A stretch of 17,422 bases of DNA from HyVt-337 sp964428895 (GCA_964428895.1 CAYRZU010000069.1:1-17422); one strand, 5' to 3'; shown: positions 1 to 7,208, numbered from the stretch's first letter. Notes: generated by a model from the letters alone, not told the origin. Program-made: numbers and translations.

Positions 1-642
1 AATGTGGCCGACCGCATTGACCGGATCTACGGGCGGCGGGCGAGCGTGATATACCCACCCGTCGATACAGCCTTCTTCACCCCGGCCGATGTGGCGCGCG
101 AGCCGTTCTATCTCGTCGCCGGCGCCATGAGCCCCTACAAACGAGTAGACCAGGCGATTTCGGCCTGCCGCCGGCTCGGGCGGGAGCTGGTCGTGATCGG
201 CGGGGGGCAACACCGGGGCAAGCTTGCCCGAACGGCGCCGCCCAACGTCACGTTCCTCGGCCCAGTCAGCGATGAGACCATCCGAGACCACTATCGACGG
301 GCCCAGGCGCTGCTGTATCCGGGGGAGGAGGATTTCGGCATCGTGCCGGTCGAAGCCATGGCCTGTGGATGCCCCGTGATTGCCTACGGCGCCGGTGGAG
401 CCCTGGAGACGGTTGTGGATGTCGGTTCGGCGGATTCAGCGGCGCCGACGGGCCTGCTCTATGCCTTTCAGACGCTCGACGGGCTGGCTTCGGCGATCGA
501 ACGATTCGAGGCTTGCCGACACCAATTCGACCCGGCGGCGATGGCCCGGTGGGCCGACCGATTCAGTGAAGATCGGTTCATGGCCGAGACGCGTCAGCTG
601 CTGGCGGCTTCGCTGCCGGGCGTGGCTCTGGCGGCGCCGTGA
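1..642 (+). CDS. GT4-family glycosyltransferase, C-terminal part (5' truncated by window edge)
   Basis: The open frame runs from base 1 without a credible start, so 213 residues of the C-terminal half are visible and the N-terminal Rossmann domain lies outside the window. The visible part begins with the linker YPPVDTAFF that opens the nucleotide-sugar-binding domain of GT4 enzymes. A GAMSPYKRVD segment (about residues 41-50) follows, and then the E-x7-E motif EDFGIVPVE (110-118) with MACGCPVIAYGAGG, which contacts the sugar donor. Family members transfer a sugar, often mannose (WbaZ-like), onto lipid-linked polysaccharide precursors at the cytoplasmic face of the membrane. The convergent neighbour is an initiating sugar-phosphate transferase, which supports a polysaccharide role. 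It ends in TGA and its last 49 bases overlap the 3' end of that neighbour. The exact sugar and acceptor cannot be read from the sequence. Confidence 0.88.
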   Translation, partial: NVADRIDRIYGRRASVIYPPVDTAFFTPADVAREPFYLVAGAMSPYKRVDQAISACRRLGRELVVIGGGQHRGKLARTAPPNVTFLGPVSDETIRDHYRRAQALLYPGEEDFGIVPVEAMACGCPVIAYGAGGALETVVDVGSADSAAPTGLLYAFQTLDGLASAIERFEACRHQFDPAAMARWADRFSEDRFMAETRQLLAASLPGVALAAP

Positions 643-2084
643 TCCGAGCGGCGCTTGGCTTGGTCGACAGCTGATGACTCCGTGTGGGCCGGGCCCCGGT
701 CGAGGAAGCCCCCCAGCAGCGTTCGGAGTGTGATGCCCGCATCCAGCCACAGCGACCAGTTGCTGACGTAGTAGAGGTCGTATTGAACTCGCTTGCGAAG
801 GCTGGTCCGCCCGCGATACCCACGAATCTGGGCCAAGCCTGTCATGCCGGGCTTGACCTGCGTTCGCAGCATGTAACGGGGCAGTTGCTGGCGGAGGCGC
901 TCGACGATTTCCGGCCGCTCCGGGCGCGGGCCCACCAAGGACATGTGGCCCGTCAGCACGTTGAACAGCTGCGGCAGTTCGTCCAGGCTGGTCCGCCGCA
1001 GGAACTTCCCCACGCGCGTGATGCGCGGGTCGTCCTGCGTGGCGTAAACCGGCCCGGTCTGGTGTTCAGCGTTGGACATCATGCTGCGGAACTTGATCAT
1101 CCGAAAGGGGCGCGAGGCCAGGCTGGCCCGGACTTGGCGGTAGAACACCGGCCCGCGACTGGTGGCCTTGATGAGCCCGGCGATGATCAGCATAGGCATG
1201 CCCAGCACAGCCAATGCCAACGAGGCGCCCAGAAGGTCCACCCCACGCTTGACAGCGCTTCGCCACTCGTGCTGGGGGCTGCTCGTTAACGACACCACAG
1301 CCAAATCGTCCAGTTCGAACGTCTTCTGCTTGAGCAGGATATTCGACAGCAGGTCCGGAACGACGCACACGGTGGCTCTGGTCTTGCTGAGTTGACTAAT
1401 CACGAAGTCCAGCTTGTGACGTTGATGGCGAGGCAAGGCCACGAACACGATGTCAACCGGCAAGATGGCTACGATGTCTTCGACCAATTCGATGGGGCGA
1501 TAGACCTTCAGTCCCCACAGTTGGTCCAAGTCGTCGGTGTCTCCGATGAAGAAGTTGGTGGCGATGCCCGTCCACGGGTTTCGTTTCAGCGCGTGGTAGA
1601 AGCGTTGGGCCAATCGGCCTGTCCCAACGATGGCCGCATGGCGCAGGTTCCGGTTGTGCCGTCGAATGTGGCGGATGAGGGTCCGTACCGTCACGCGGAA
1701 GACGCTCGCCAGCAGGACCCAACTGGCCAACATGCCGGCCATGGTCATACGACTGGACACGTGCTTGGTGATCAGGATGGAAAGGAAGTACACCAGCACC
1801 CAAATCGTCAGCGTGGCCCGGAAGACGGCCACCAGCTCCGCGCTGAGGTGCGACATTCGGCGAGGGGCGTACAGGCCGGACCAACTGAAGACCGGGATCG
1901 TCAGTAGCAGGGAAATTGCGCCTAGCCCCACGAACTCCGATGCCGATGGCATGGGACTGGACGTTGCCCCCACCAGGCCCGCCAGATAGCGCAGGCCGTA
2001 GCCGGCCGTCCAGGCCGCAGCGACGGTAAACAAGTCGCCCAGGGCCAGGCACACCAGCACATACTGACTGTATCGTTTGAGCAT
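594..2084 (-). CDS. Polyprenyl-phosphate hexose-1-phosphate transferase (WcaJ/UGP-type initiating glycosyltransferase)
   Basis: A 496-residue integral membrane enzyme that moves a hexose-1-phosphate from UDP-sugar to undecaprenyl phosphate, the first step of exopolysaccharide or capsule repeat assembly. The N-terminal half has about four hydrophobic segments (residues 8-35, 52-70, 84-106, 113-132). A Rossmann-like CoA_binding_3 region follows (IVGTGRLAQRF from 152). The C-terminal catalytic domain starts after the membrane-associated helix KRGVDLLGA (279) and holds KFRSM (331-335), the catalytic DELPQL (368-373), VGPRPE (384-389) and PGMTGLAQ (412-419). All hallmark motifs are intact and the length is normal. 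The start ATG is the first Met before a typical membrane segment. The last 30 or so residues, low in complexity and polar, are encoded opposite the end of the GT4 gene and may be a recent extension. Donor sugar (glucose or galactose) is uncertain. Confidence 0.93.
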   Translation of the reverse strand: MLKRYSQYVLVCLALGDLFTVAAAWTAGYGLRYLAGLVGATSSPMPSASEFVGLGAISLLLTIPVFSWSGLYAPRRMSHLSAELVAVFRATLTIWVLVYFLSILITKHVSSRMTMAGMLASWVLLASVFRVTVRTLIRHIRRHNRNLRHAAIVGTGRLAQRFYHALKRNPWTGIATNFFIGDTDDLDQLWGLKVYRPIELVEDIVAILPVDIVFVALPRHQRHKLDFVISQLSKTRATVCVVPDLLSNILLKQKTFELDDLAVVSLTSSPQHEWRSAVKRGVDLLGASLALAVLGMPMLIIAGLIKATSRGPVFYRQVRASLASRPFRMIKFRSMMSNAEHQTGPVYATQDDPRITRVGKFLRRTSLDELPQLFNVLTGHMSLVGPRPERPEIVERLRQQLPRYMLRTQVKPGMTGLAQIRGYRGRTSLRKRVQYDLYYVSNWSLWLDAGITLRTLLGGFLDRGPAHTESSAVDQAKRRSDHGAARATPGSEAASS

Positions 2085-2135
2085 ATTCGGGTGGTGGCTC
2101 CGGTGGGGCCGAAACCGAAGCTGAAGGTGCCAACG

Positions 2136-2163
2136 ATTGTAGGGTCTGGGGGGCCGAATTCAA
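2136..2163 (-). promoter_or_regulatory. Sigma-70-type promoter for the initiating glycosyltransferase gene
   Basis: On the minus strand TTGAAT (2163-2158) is followed after 16 bases by TACAAT (2141-2136). These match the -35 and -10 consensus at 4/6 and 5/6. Predicted start near 2129, giving a leader of roughly 45 bases. Confidence 0.5.
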
Positions 2164-2199
2164 CCGGGCCGGCCGCGCCGAGGCCCGCCAAGCCGGCGC

Positions 2200-2228
2200 T
2201 ATTCAGTTGTGGTCGGACCTGCTACCAT
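2200..2228 (+). promoter_or_regulatory. Possible weak promoter for the URO-D gene
   Basis: TACCAT (2223-2228) is preceded by an extended -10 TG element (TGC, 2220-2222), with a poor -35 (TATTCA, 2200-2205) 17 bases upstream. It would give a leader of about 22 bases before the ATG at 2257. The match is weak and rests mainly on position. Confidence 0.3.
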
Positions 2229-2256
2229 GCGGCCCCATAGAATCCAGGAGCACCAC

Positions 2257-3354
2257 ATGCAGAACCCCCGTGAAGTCATCGATGCCCTTCTCCGCAACAA
2301 GCCCGCCGACCGCATGGGCGTCAACGACAGCCCCTGGGGCGACACGCTCGAGAAGTGGGTCACCCAAGGTTACCCCGCCGACGAAGAAGGTAAGCCCGTC
2401 GATTCCGGCGACCATTTCGGGTTCGACCTCTCGGGGGCCGGCGGATGGTTGGCCTGGGAGCCCAAGCTTGACGCTTCCGAGACCGTCGAAGAGACCGACG
2501 AATGGCGGGTTACCCGCAACGGGGCCGGCGCTGTCTTGAAATGGTGGAAGCACCGATCCGGCACGCCCGAGCATATCGACTTCGCCATGACCAGCCGCGA
2601 GATCTGGGAAACCGAGTACAAGCCACATCTGATCGAGACCGACATCCGCAAGCGGGTGGGCCTGGAAGACGCCCAGGAGCAACTGCCCAAGGTACGCGAG
2701 TCCGGCAAGTGGGCCCAGTTCGGCAGCCAGTTCATCTGGGAGAACATGCGGGCGTCCATGGGCGACTATGTCATGTACATGTCGCTGCTCGACGATCCCG
2801 ACTGGATCCACGATTTCAACCGCACCTACACCGACCTGTTCAAGGCCGGCTACAAACTACTGTTCGATGAGGCCGGCCTGCCCGACGGCGTGTGGATCTA
2901 CGAAGACATGGGCTACAAGGATAGCCTGTTCTGCAACCCCAAGGTGCTCGAGGAGCTAATCTTCCCCTACTACGCCGAGCTAGTCGAGTTCTACCACTCC
3001 TACGACCTGCCGGTGGTGCTCCATACCTGCGGGCTGACCGAGCCGGCCCTGGACCTGATCGTCCAGGCCGGGTTCGACGGCGTCCACCCCATGGAAGTCA
3101 AAGCCGGCAACGACCCCTTCCGCATCGCCGAGAACTACGCCGACAAGCTGGTGTTGGTCGGTGGTCTGGACGTCCGCATCTTCGAAAGCGGCGACCAAGA
3201 CCTGATCCGCAAGTCCGTCACCGATTACATCCAAGGCATGAAGGACCGCGGCGCGAGGATCATCTTCGGCTCGGACCATTCCGTCTCGTCCAACGTCGAC
3301 TATGAAGACTACGCCCTAGCCATCGACGTCTATCGCGAGCACATGATGTACTAG
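2257..3354 (+). CDS. Uroporphyrinogen decarboxylase (URO-D) family protein
   Basis: A 365-residue protein of the URO-D / corrinoid methyltransferase (MtaA/CmuA) superfamily, a cytoplasmic TIM barrel. Recognisable features lie in the C-terminal half: VVLHTCGLTEPALDLIVQAG (His about residue 256), then FDGVHPMEVKAG, LVLVGGLDVRI and the closing RIIFGSDHSV segment. The protein lacks the N-terminal RPPVWxMRQAGR signature of true HemE, so haem synthesis is unlikely. Relatives act on methylated corrinoids or other one-carbon carriers, or are uncharacterised, and they are numerous in planctomycetes. The ATG at 2257 is chosen because AGGAG (2246-2250) lies six bases upstream. A GTG at 2209 would add 16 residues that do not look like protein family sequence. 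It is followed 34 bases later by the small interrupted gene on the same strand. Substrate unknown. Confidence 0.85.
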   Translation: MQNPREVIDALLRNKPADRMGVNDSPWGDTLEKWVTQGYPADEEGKPVDSGDHFGFDLSGAGGWLAWEPKLDASETVEETDEWRVTRNGAGAVLKWWKHRSGTPEHIDFAMTSREIWETEYKPHLIETDIRKRVGLEDAQEQLPKVRESGKWAQFGSQFIWENMRASMGDYVMYMSLLDDPDWIHDFNRTYTDLFKAGYKLLFDEAGLPDGVWIYEDMGYKDSLFCNPKVLEELIFPYYAELVEFYHSYDLPVVLHTCGLTEPALDLIVQAGFDGVHPMEVKAGNDPFRIAENYADKLVLVGGLDVRIFESGDQDLIRKSVTDYIQGMKDRGARIIFGSDHSVSSNVDYEDYALAIDVYREHMMY

Positions 3355-3388
3355 CGCAACTGCGGATCGCGGAGTGGGGAGGGGCAAC

Positions 3389-3721
3389 ATGAACGAAGCT
3401 GCCAAAGAGGAGTTTGTCGGCGAGGCGCTTGAGCCGATGGAGGGGGGATTCAGCATGGCGGGCGTCGCCCCCGGCGAGCCGATCTTGCCGGCGCGGTTCA
3501 AGTGGCGGGGCCGCGAGTATCAGATCGAAGGTGTGCTTCGGAAGTGGAAGGAATCGAGCGGCTGTAAGAGCGGCGGAGGCGAACGCTACCTCCGCAAGCA
3601 CTGATACCACATCCGCACCACCGATGGCACGGAACTGCAAATCTACTTCGAACGCCAGGCCCGTTCGGCCGGTCAACGCAAGAAACGCTGGTGGATCTAC
3701 ACGGCCACCCCGTCGGACTAG
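3389..3721 (+). pseudogene. Small basic protein (DUF6504-like / 'cytoplasmic protein' type) interrupted by in-frame TGA
   Basis: From ATG 3389, preceded by the purine-rich GGGGAGGGG (3376-3384), the frame encodes 71 residues to a TGA at 3602-3604. The same frame then stays open for 38 more codons to TAG at 3719-3721. Both halves read as one protein. The first half has FKWRGREYQIEGVLRKWKE, then GGGERYLRKH just before the TGA. YHIRTTDGTELQIYFERQ and KKRWWIYTA lie after it. From memory of this family, a Trp follows the RKH (RKHWY), so TGG to TGA is the simplest change. TGA clearly works as a stop in neighbouring genes (642, 15067, 16955), so code reassignment is unlikely. It may be a recent nonsense mutation, a base-call error or programmed readthrough. 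Function of the family is unknown. It sits in line with the URO-D gene. Confidence 0.68.
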
Positions 3722-4923
3722 CGGTCATAGCGGCCCAGTTCTTGGATGGCGGCCATGAGGAGGCGGACGCCGGTTAGGCGCGTGCCGTTGTTGATCGAGC
3801 CGGCCGTCGCGAAGAGCAAGCCCCGTGACTCGCGGGCCATTTCGAAGTCTCGCAGGAACTCAGCGACCATGTTGACCTCTTCGTTGCGGCTGTAGGTGAA
3901 GGGTGCGAGTTGGCCTTGGATGACCGTGCGGGGCATGTGTTCGCGGATTTGGCTGACCGTCAGCGTCGGCCCGAAATTGCAGTCGTGCAGATTGGCCCGG
4001 GCCAGGATCGGCAGGAGGTGGGTCATGTCCGAGTCGCTGTGTTGGCCGCGATGGTCTTGCGGGTCGGGCGCGAACCGGTCGAACAGGGCCTGGACGATTG
4101 GGTACCCGTAGAACTCGTACATCTGGGGGTTCAGCAGGCAGCAGTTGTCGTCCAGCCAGTACCAGCCGCGCGGCTTTGCGTCGCCGGTGCGCCCGGCTTC
4201 GGCGTCGAGCACCTCGGCCAGTTCGATCATCACGCGGATGATGGTGTCGCGCAGGCGAGCGGCGAGGTCCGGGTTGTCGTTGATCAGCAGGACCAGCCGC
4301 TCGGCGCCGTACATACTGGTCGAGAACGTCACCGGCCCACGCTGAGATCGATAGGCCGGCGGAAATGAACCGTCTTTGCACAACTGGGGCTTTAGCTCAT
4401 CCCAGTTGTCGGGCAGGATGAAGCTGCGGATGTCCCGAGCGTCCACGCGATTGAGCAAGGCCGTCAGCTCATCCTCGTCGGTGGCTGCCTCCATCAGCCA
4501 ATACGACTGCGAATCGTTGTTCCAGACATTGGGCATTTCGAACACGTCGTACAGGCCTTTGATCGGCGCCGTACCGGCCGGGTCGGCGTCACTGGGCGGC
4601 GGCACTTCATAAAGGATGCGACGGCCGATGATCTGCTCGGCCTTGTCGTTGTAAGCTCTGGTGGCGTCGGCCATCCATTGGCGGTCGGTTTCGAAGCGCC
4701 ACCGGTCTTCGGGCACGCCCAACTCGTCGAACAAGCATTCGCAGAATGGAATGCCGCCGAAGGGCACCTGCGGGATGTCGGCGCCGAAGGGGTCCTCCCT
4801 CGCCTCGGCGTCGTCGGCCCAGAATCGTTCGATGTCCAACTCGGCCAGACCGTCGTTGCGCCAGGCTTTGGCGACGAACGTCTCGGCAGCGTCGATATGA
4901 TGCGACTGAAGGTGATAGCTCAT
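3718..4923 (-). CDS. Distant URO-D-fold protein
   Basis: A 401-residue soluble protein with no signal peptide or membrane segment. The N-terminal third is unusual and acidic (ELDIERFWADDAEARED). The C-terminal part carries the pattern of URO-D-like TIM barrels: GWYWLDDNCCLLNP, a HSDSDMTHLLPILA segment, NFGPTLTVSQIREHMP, VIQGQLAPFTYSRNE and ATAGSINNGTRLTGVRLLMA. Assignment to the superfamily rests on this order of motifs rather than on strong identity, and the catalytic chemistry is unknown. The start ATG has no Shine-Dalgarno sequence; a TATAAT lies six bases upstream, so the mRNA may be leaderless. Its stop TAG lies in the palindrome CTAG (3718-3721), which also supplies the stop of the convergent small gene. 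It could cooperate with the first URO-D protein, but only proximity suggests this. Confidence 0.7.
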   Translation of the reverse strand: MSYHLQSHHIDAAETFVAKAWRNDGLAELDIERFWADDAEAREDPFGADIPQVPFGGIPFCECLFDELGVPEDRWRFETDRQWMADATRAYNDKAEQIIGRRILYEVPPPSDADPAGTAPIKGLYDVFEMPNVWNNDSQSYWLMEAATDEDELTALLNRVDARDIRSFILPDNWDELKPQLCKDGSFPPAYRSQRGPVTFSTSMYGAERLVLLINDNPDLAARLRDTIIRVMIELAEVLDAEAGRTGDAKPRGWYWLDDNCCLLNPQMYEFYGYPIVQALFDRFAPDPQDHRGQHSDSDMTHLLPILARANLHDCNFGPTLTVSQIREHMPRTVIQGQLAPFTYSRNEEVNMVAEFLRDFEMARESRGLLFATAGSINNGTRLTGVRLLMAAIQELGRYDR

Positions 4924-4929
4924 GGAGGC

Positions 4930-4935
4930 ATTATA
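4930..4935 (-). promoter_or_regulatory. -10 element placed for a leaderless transcript
   Basis: A perfect TATAAT (4935-4930, minus strand) ends six bases before the ATG at 4923. A start site at the usual 6-8 bases past the hexamer falls on or next to the A of the ATG. No good -35 hexamer is seen 15-19 bases upstream, where the terminator hairpin of the preceding gene lies. Confidence 0.45.
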
Positions 4936-4936
4936 G

Positions 4937-4968
4937 AAAACGGGCGACCCGTGTGGGCCGCCCGTTTT
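4937..4968 (-). terminator. Intrinsic terminator (symmetrical, potentially bidirectional)
   Basis: AAAACGGGCG at 4937-4946 pairs with CGCCCGTTTT at 4959-4968, with additional CCC/GGG pairing inside and a GTGT loop. On the minus strand a GC stem is followed by four U, 27 bases after the stop of the oxidoreductase gene. The flanking A and T tracts are symmetrical. Confidence 0.8.
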
Positions 4969-4995
4969 GCGGTTGGTGCAAATGGCGCCGGTTGT

Positions 4996-6186
4996 CTACT
5001 TGACGGCCGAGAGCTTGACCGGGGCCTTCTTCTTGGCCGACAGCATGACGGCTTCGAGGACGCGCTGGGTCTGGTAGGCGTCGTTGAAGTCGGGGATCGG
5101 GACAACGGGCTTCTTACCGGCCAGGACACGCAGGATATCGTAGGCCTGGTTGACGAAGCCGTGCTCGTAGCCGATCAGGTGGGCATCGGGCCACCAGGCG
5201 TCCACGTAGGGGTGGTCGCCCGCGTGCGTGCACATGATGGTGGCCCAGCCCTGGGTGGCGCGTTCGGACGTGGCGTCGTAGTATTCCAGCTCGTTCATTC
5301 GCTCGAAGTTGAACTTGATCGAGCCCTTGGTGCCGTTGATCTCGAAGCCGTTGCTGTTCTGGTTGCCGGTTGCCTGTCGGGCCGCCTCGAAGCTGGCGAC
5401 GGCCCCGCCGGCGAAGCGGGCCAGGAACAGCACGCAATCGTCCACGGTTACCGGGCCGGTTTTGCCCGAGCTCTTGAGGCCGCCGGCGATGCCGCCTGCG
5501 ACCACGCCCGTCATCAGCTTGCGGCGCTTGATGAAGGTCTCGGCGATGGCGCCGGAGATCTCGGTGATCTCTTGGCCGGTGACGAAACGGGTCATGTCGA
5601 TGATGTGGGCGTTCAGGTCGCCGTGGGCGCCGCTGCCGGCCAGCTTCTTATCGAAGCGCCAGGCCAGGGGGACGGATTCATCCGCCCAATCCTGCAGGTA
5701 CTGGGCGCGGACGTGGCGAATCTTGCCGATCTTGCCGGCCTTGACGAGCTGATGGGCCAGGGCGACGGCGGGCACGCGGCGGTAGTTGTACCACACGAAC
5801 GTCTTGAGCCGCAGCTTCTTGGCCATCTCGGCCATCTCACGGGCCTCTTTGAGCGTGCCGGCGATGGGTTTCTCGCAGGCGACGTTCTTGCCGGCCCGGA
5901 GGGCGGCCTTGGCGACCGGCGCGTGCATGAAGTTGGGCGTGGCCACGTCGACCAGGTCGATCTCGCCGCACTTGACGGTTCGCTTCCAGTCGGTGGAGGT
6001 GTTGCACCAGCCAAAATTGTCGGCGAAGGCCCGGGGCTTCTCGGCCTCCTGGCCGAACAGCGTGTGCATCACGGGTTGTACGGGCGGCTTGAAGAACCGC
6101 TTCACCTGGCCCCACGCGTTGGAATGGGTCCGACCCATGAACCCCATGCCGATGAGGGCAACATTGAGAGTCTTCTTCTTGGCCAT
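4996..6186 (-). CDS. Gfo/Idh/MocA family NAD(P)-dependent oxidoreductase
   Basis: A 396-residue cytoplasmic dehydrogenase of the Gfo/Idh/MocA family, which oxidises or reduces sugars, inositols and related polyols using NAD(P). The N-terminal Rossmann domain has GMGFMG (14-19) in VALIGMGFMGRTHSNAW. The family signature EKP is at 105-107 (CEKPIAG), and the substrate domain contains GAHGDLNAHIIDMTRFV, with the catalytic-type Asp and His. Start ATG 6186 is supported by AAGGAG about nine bases upstream. The open frame extends further to 6369, but those residues look like leader, not protein. It is a single-gene unit with its own promoter (6272-6300) and terminator (4937-4968). Such enzymes are strongly expanded in planctomycetes for degradation of complex sugars. 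The actual substrate is not predictable here. Confidence 0.92.
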   Translation of the reverse strand: MAKKKTLNVALIGMGFMGRTHSNAWGQVKRFFKPPVQPVMHTLFGQEAEKPRAFADNFGWCNTSTDWKRTVKCGEIDLVDVATPNFMHAPVAKAALRAGKNVACEKPIAGTLKEAREMAEMAKKLRLKTFVWYNYRRVPAVALAHQLVKAGKIGKIRHVRAQYLQDWADESVPLAWRFDKKLAGSGAHGDLNAHIIDMTRFVTGQEITEISGAIAETFIKRRKLMTGVVAGGIAGGLKSSGKTGPVTVDDCVLFLARFAGGAVASFEAARQATGNQNSNGFEINGTKGSIKFNFERMNELEYYDATSERATQGWATIMCTHAGDHPYVDAWWPDAHLIGYEHGFVNQAYDILRVLAGKKPVVPIPDFNDAYQTQRVLEAVMLSAKKKAPVKLSAVK

Positions 6187-6229
6187 ATCGAAAGTCTCCT
6201 TTTCAGCAGATTGACGCGAGGACAAAGAC

Positions 6230-6249
6230 GAGTGCGTGAGCACACACTC
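6230..6249 (-). other. Hairpin in the leader of the oxidoreductase gene
   Basis: On the minus strand GAGTGTG and CGCACTC form a seven-pair stem (one G-U) around a TGCTCA loop, between the predicted start site and the ribosome binding site. No U tract follows, so it is not a terminator. It may stabilise or regulate the leader. Confidence 0.4.
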
Positions 6250-6271
6250 CATTGTGATGCCGCGACCGGCG

Positions 6272-6300
6272 ACTATAGCCCTGGGGTGAAAACCGGGCAA
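6272..6300 (-). promoter_or_regulatory. Sigma-70-type promoter for the Gfo/Idh/MocA gene
   Basis: Minus strand TTGCCC (6300-6295), 17-base spacer, TATAGT (6277-6272): 4/6 and 5/6 matches with ideal spacing. Predicted start near 6265, leaving a leader of about 79 bases. Confidence 0.6.
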
Positions 6301-6329
6301 GCAAGAAACGCGCCGTTGGATGGGCCCGC

Positions 6330-7109
6330 CTAGGCGTCGCGCTCGAAGACAACTTGCCGTAGGCGCCATTCGATTTCGTGGCGGTCGGTCGGTGTCTGGG
6401 CGAGGGCTTCGAGGCGGTGTTGGAGGTCGTCAATCTCGTCGGCGGGGTAGGAGGCCTGGATGAAGGGGTTGTGCTTCCAGGTGCAGATGTTCATGGCGAA
6501 CAGGTGGGCCGCGACGTTAGTAGTGGCGGGGGTCACGCCGATTTCGCCGGGCAGGCGCGTCGTGCCGGCTGGCGGGGTCATCGCGTCCAGGTCGCTGCCG
6601 ACACAGAGCGTCTGCCCGCCGTCTGCCAGCATGGCGGTGACGATATCGATGTACCGGGCGAACGGTTCGAGGGACGTATGGATGGCCTCGGTTTCTTCCA
6701 GCAGTAGTCGCCCGCCGGAAGACAATTGGGTCACCCACTTCTCGATCAGCCCTGGCGCGTCGGTCTGATGACTCAGTAGGAAGCGGCAGAAGATCACGTC
6801 GCACGGGCCGACCGGGAAGGGCACTTCCGTGACGTTGTGCAAAGCGAAGGTGACGGACGGGTCGGGCGCGTTGGCGATGGCTTGGGCGATGAAGGCCTCG
6901 GAGCTATCGAGGCCGACGGCCTGCCGGGGCTTGAGCGCCGAAGTCAGCATGGCAGTGGTGTGCCCAACGCCGCAGCCTAAGTCGACCACCAGGCCGGGCC
7001 GGTCGGGGGCGCTGTGGCTGAGGAACTGACGGCTACAGGGGTTGAACATCTCGGCCAGGAGTTCCAGCCGGTCGGCGGCCACACGCGTATCGCCAAAGAG
7101 GTAGGCCAT
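6330..7109 (-). CDS. Class I SAM-dependent methyltransferase
   Basis: A 259-residue soluble protein with the Methyltransf_25/11-type fold. Motif I is VVDLGCGVGHTTAML (41-55, DLGCGVGH at 43-50). Motif II is the acidic GLDSSEAFIAQA, where the Asp binds the ribose of SAM. The DVIFCRFLLSHQTD segment corresponds to motif IV. The C-terminal third is atypical and probably forms the substrate cap. ATG 7109 is chosen because GAGGG lies about five bases upstream and the protein starts cleanly there; an upstream GTG at 7139 is possible. It is expressed from a strong promoter (7181-7208) with a terminator-like hairpin in the leader. The substrate (small molecule or metabolite) is unknown, and nothing around it identifies one. 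Confidence 0.85.
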   Translation of the reverse strand: MAYLFGDTRVAADRLELLAEMFNPCSRQFLSHSAPDRPGLVVDLGCGVGHTTAMLTSALKPRQAVGLDSSEAFIAQAIANAPDPSVTFALHNVTEVPFPVGPCDVIFCRFLLSHQTDAPGLIEKWVTQLSSGGRLLLEETEAIHTSLEPFARYIDIVTAMLADGGQTLCVGSDLDAMTPPAGTTRLPGEIGVTPATTNVAAHLFAMNICTWKHNPFIQASYPADEIDDLQHRLEALAQTPTDRHEIEWRLRQVVFERDA

Positions 7110-7137
7110 TGGCCCTCGAATCGAAAGATGAGCGCAC

Positions 7138-7163
7138 AAAAACGGCCGGCAAAATTGCCAGCC
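7138..7163 (-). terminator. Terminator-like hairpin in the methyltransferase leader (attenuator candidate)
   Basis: Minus strand GGCTGGC (7163-7157), loop AATTTT, GCCGGCC (7150-7144), then G and five T (7142-7138). Seven pairs including one G-U. It lies downstream of a near-ideal promoter and about 30 bases upstream of the methyltransferase start. Transcripts begun at the promoter must therefore read through it. It could also end readthrough from the activase gene. Confidence 0.6.
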
Positions 7164-7180
7164 TCGATTACTAAGGAACC

Positions 7181-7208
7181 ATTATACCACAGAATCTGAG
7201 TTTGTCAA
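7181..7208 (-). promoter_or_regulatory. Near-ideal sigma-70 promoter upstream of the methyltransferase
   Basis: Minus strand TTGACA (7208-7203), 16-base spacer ending in the extended -10 TGG, then TATAAT (7186-7181). Both hexamers are perfect. It sits in a locally AT-rich stretch. Predicted start near 7174, about 65 bases before the ATG at 7109. Confidence 0.85.

Noticed and set aside
3602..3604. Selenocysteine at the TGA
   Set aside because: The surrounding family appears to have Trp, not Cys, at this site, and I see no clear SECIS-like hairpin directly after it.
3389..3721. Reassigned genetic code (UGA read as Trp)
   Set aside because: TGA ends the GT4, sugar-phosphate transferase, aminotransferase and etfA genes at sensible positions, so only this single site is odd.
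4678..6333. A 551-codon plus-strand open frame
   Set aside because: It is antisense to the Gfo/Idh/MocA gene and part of the URO-D-like gene. The translation is rich in G, V, D and H with no family motifs, as expected for a shadow frame in GC-rich DNA.
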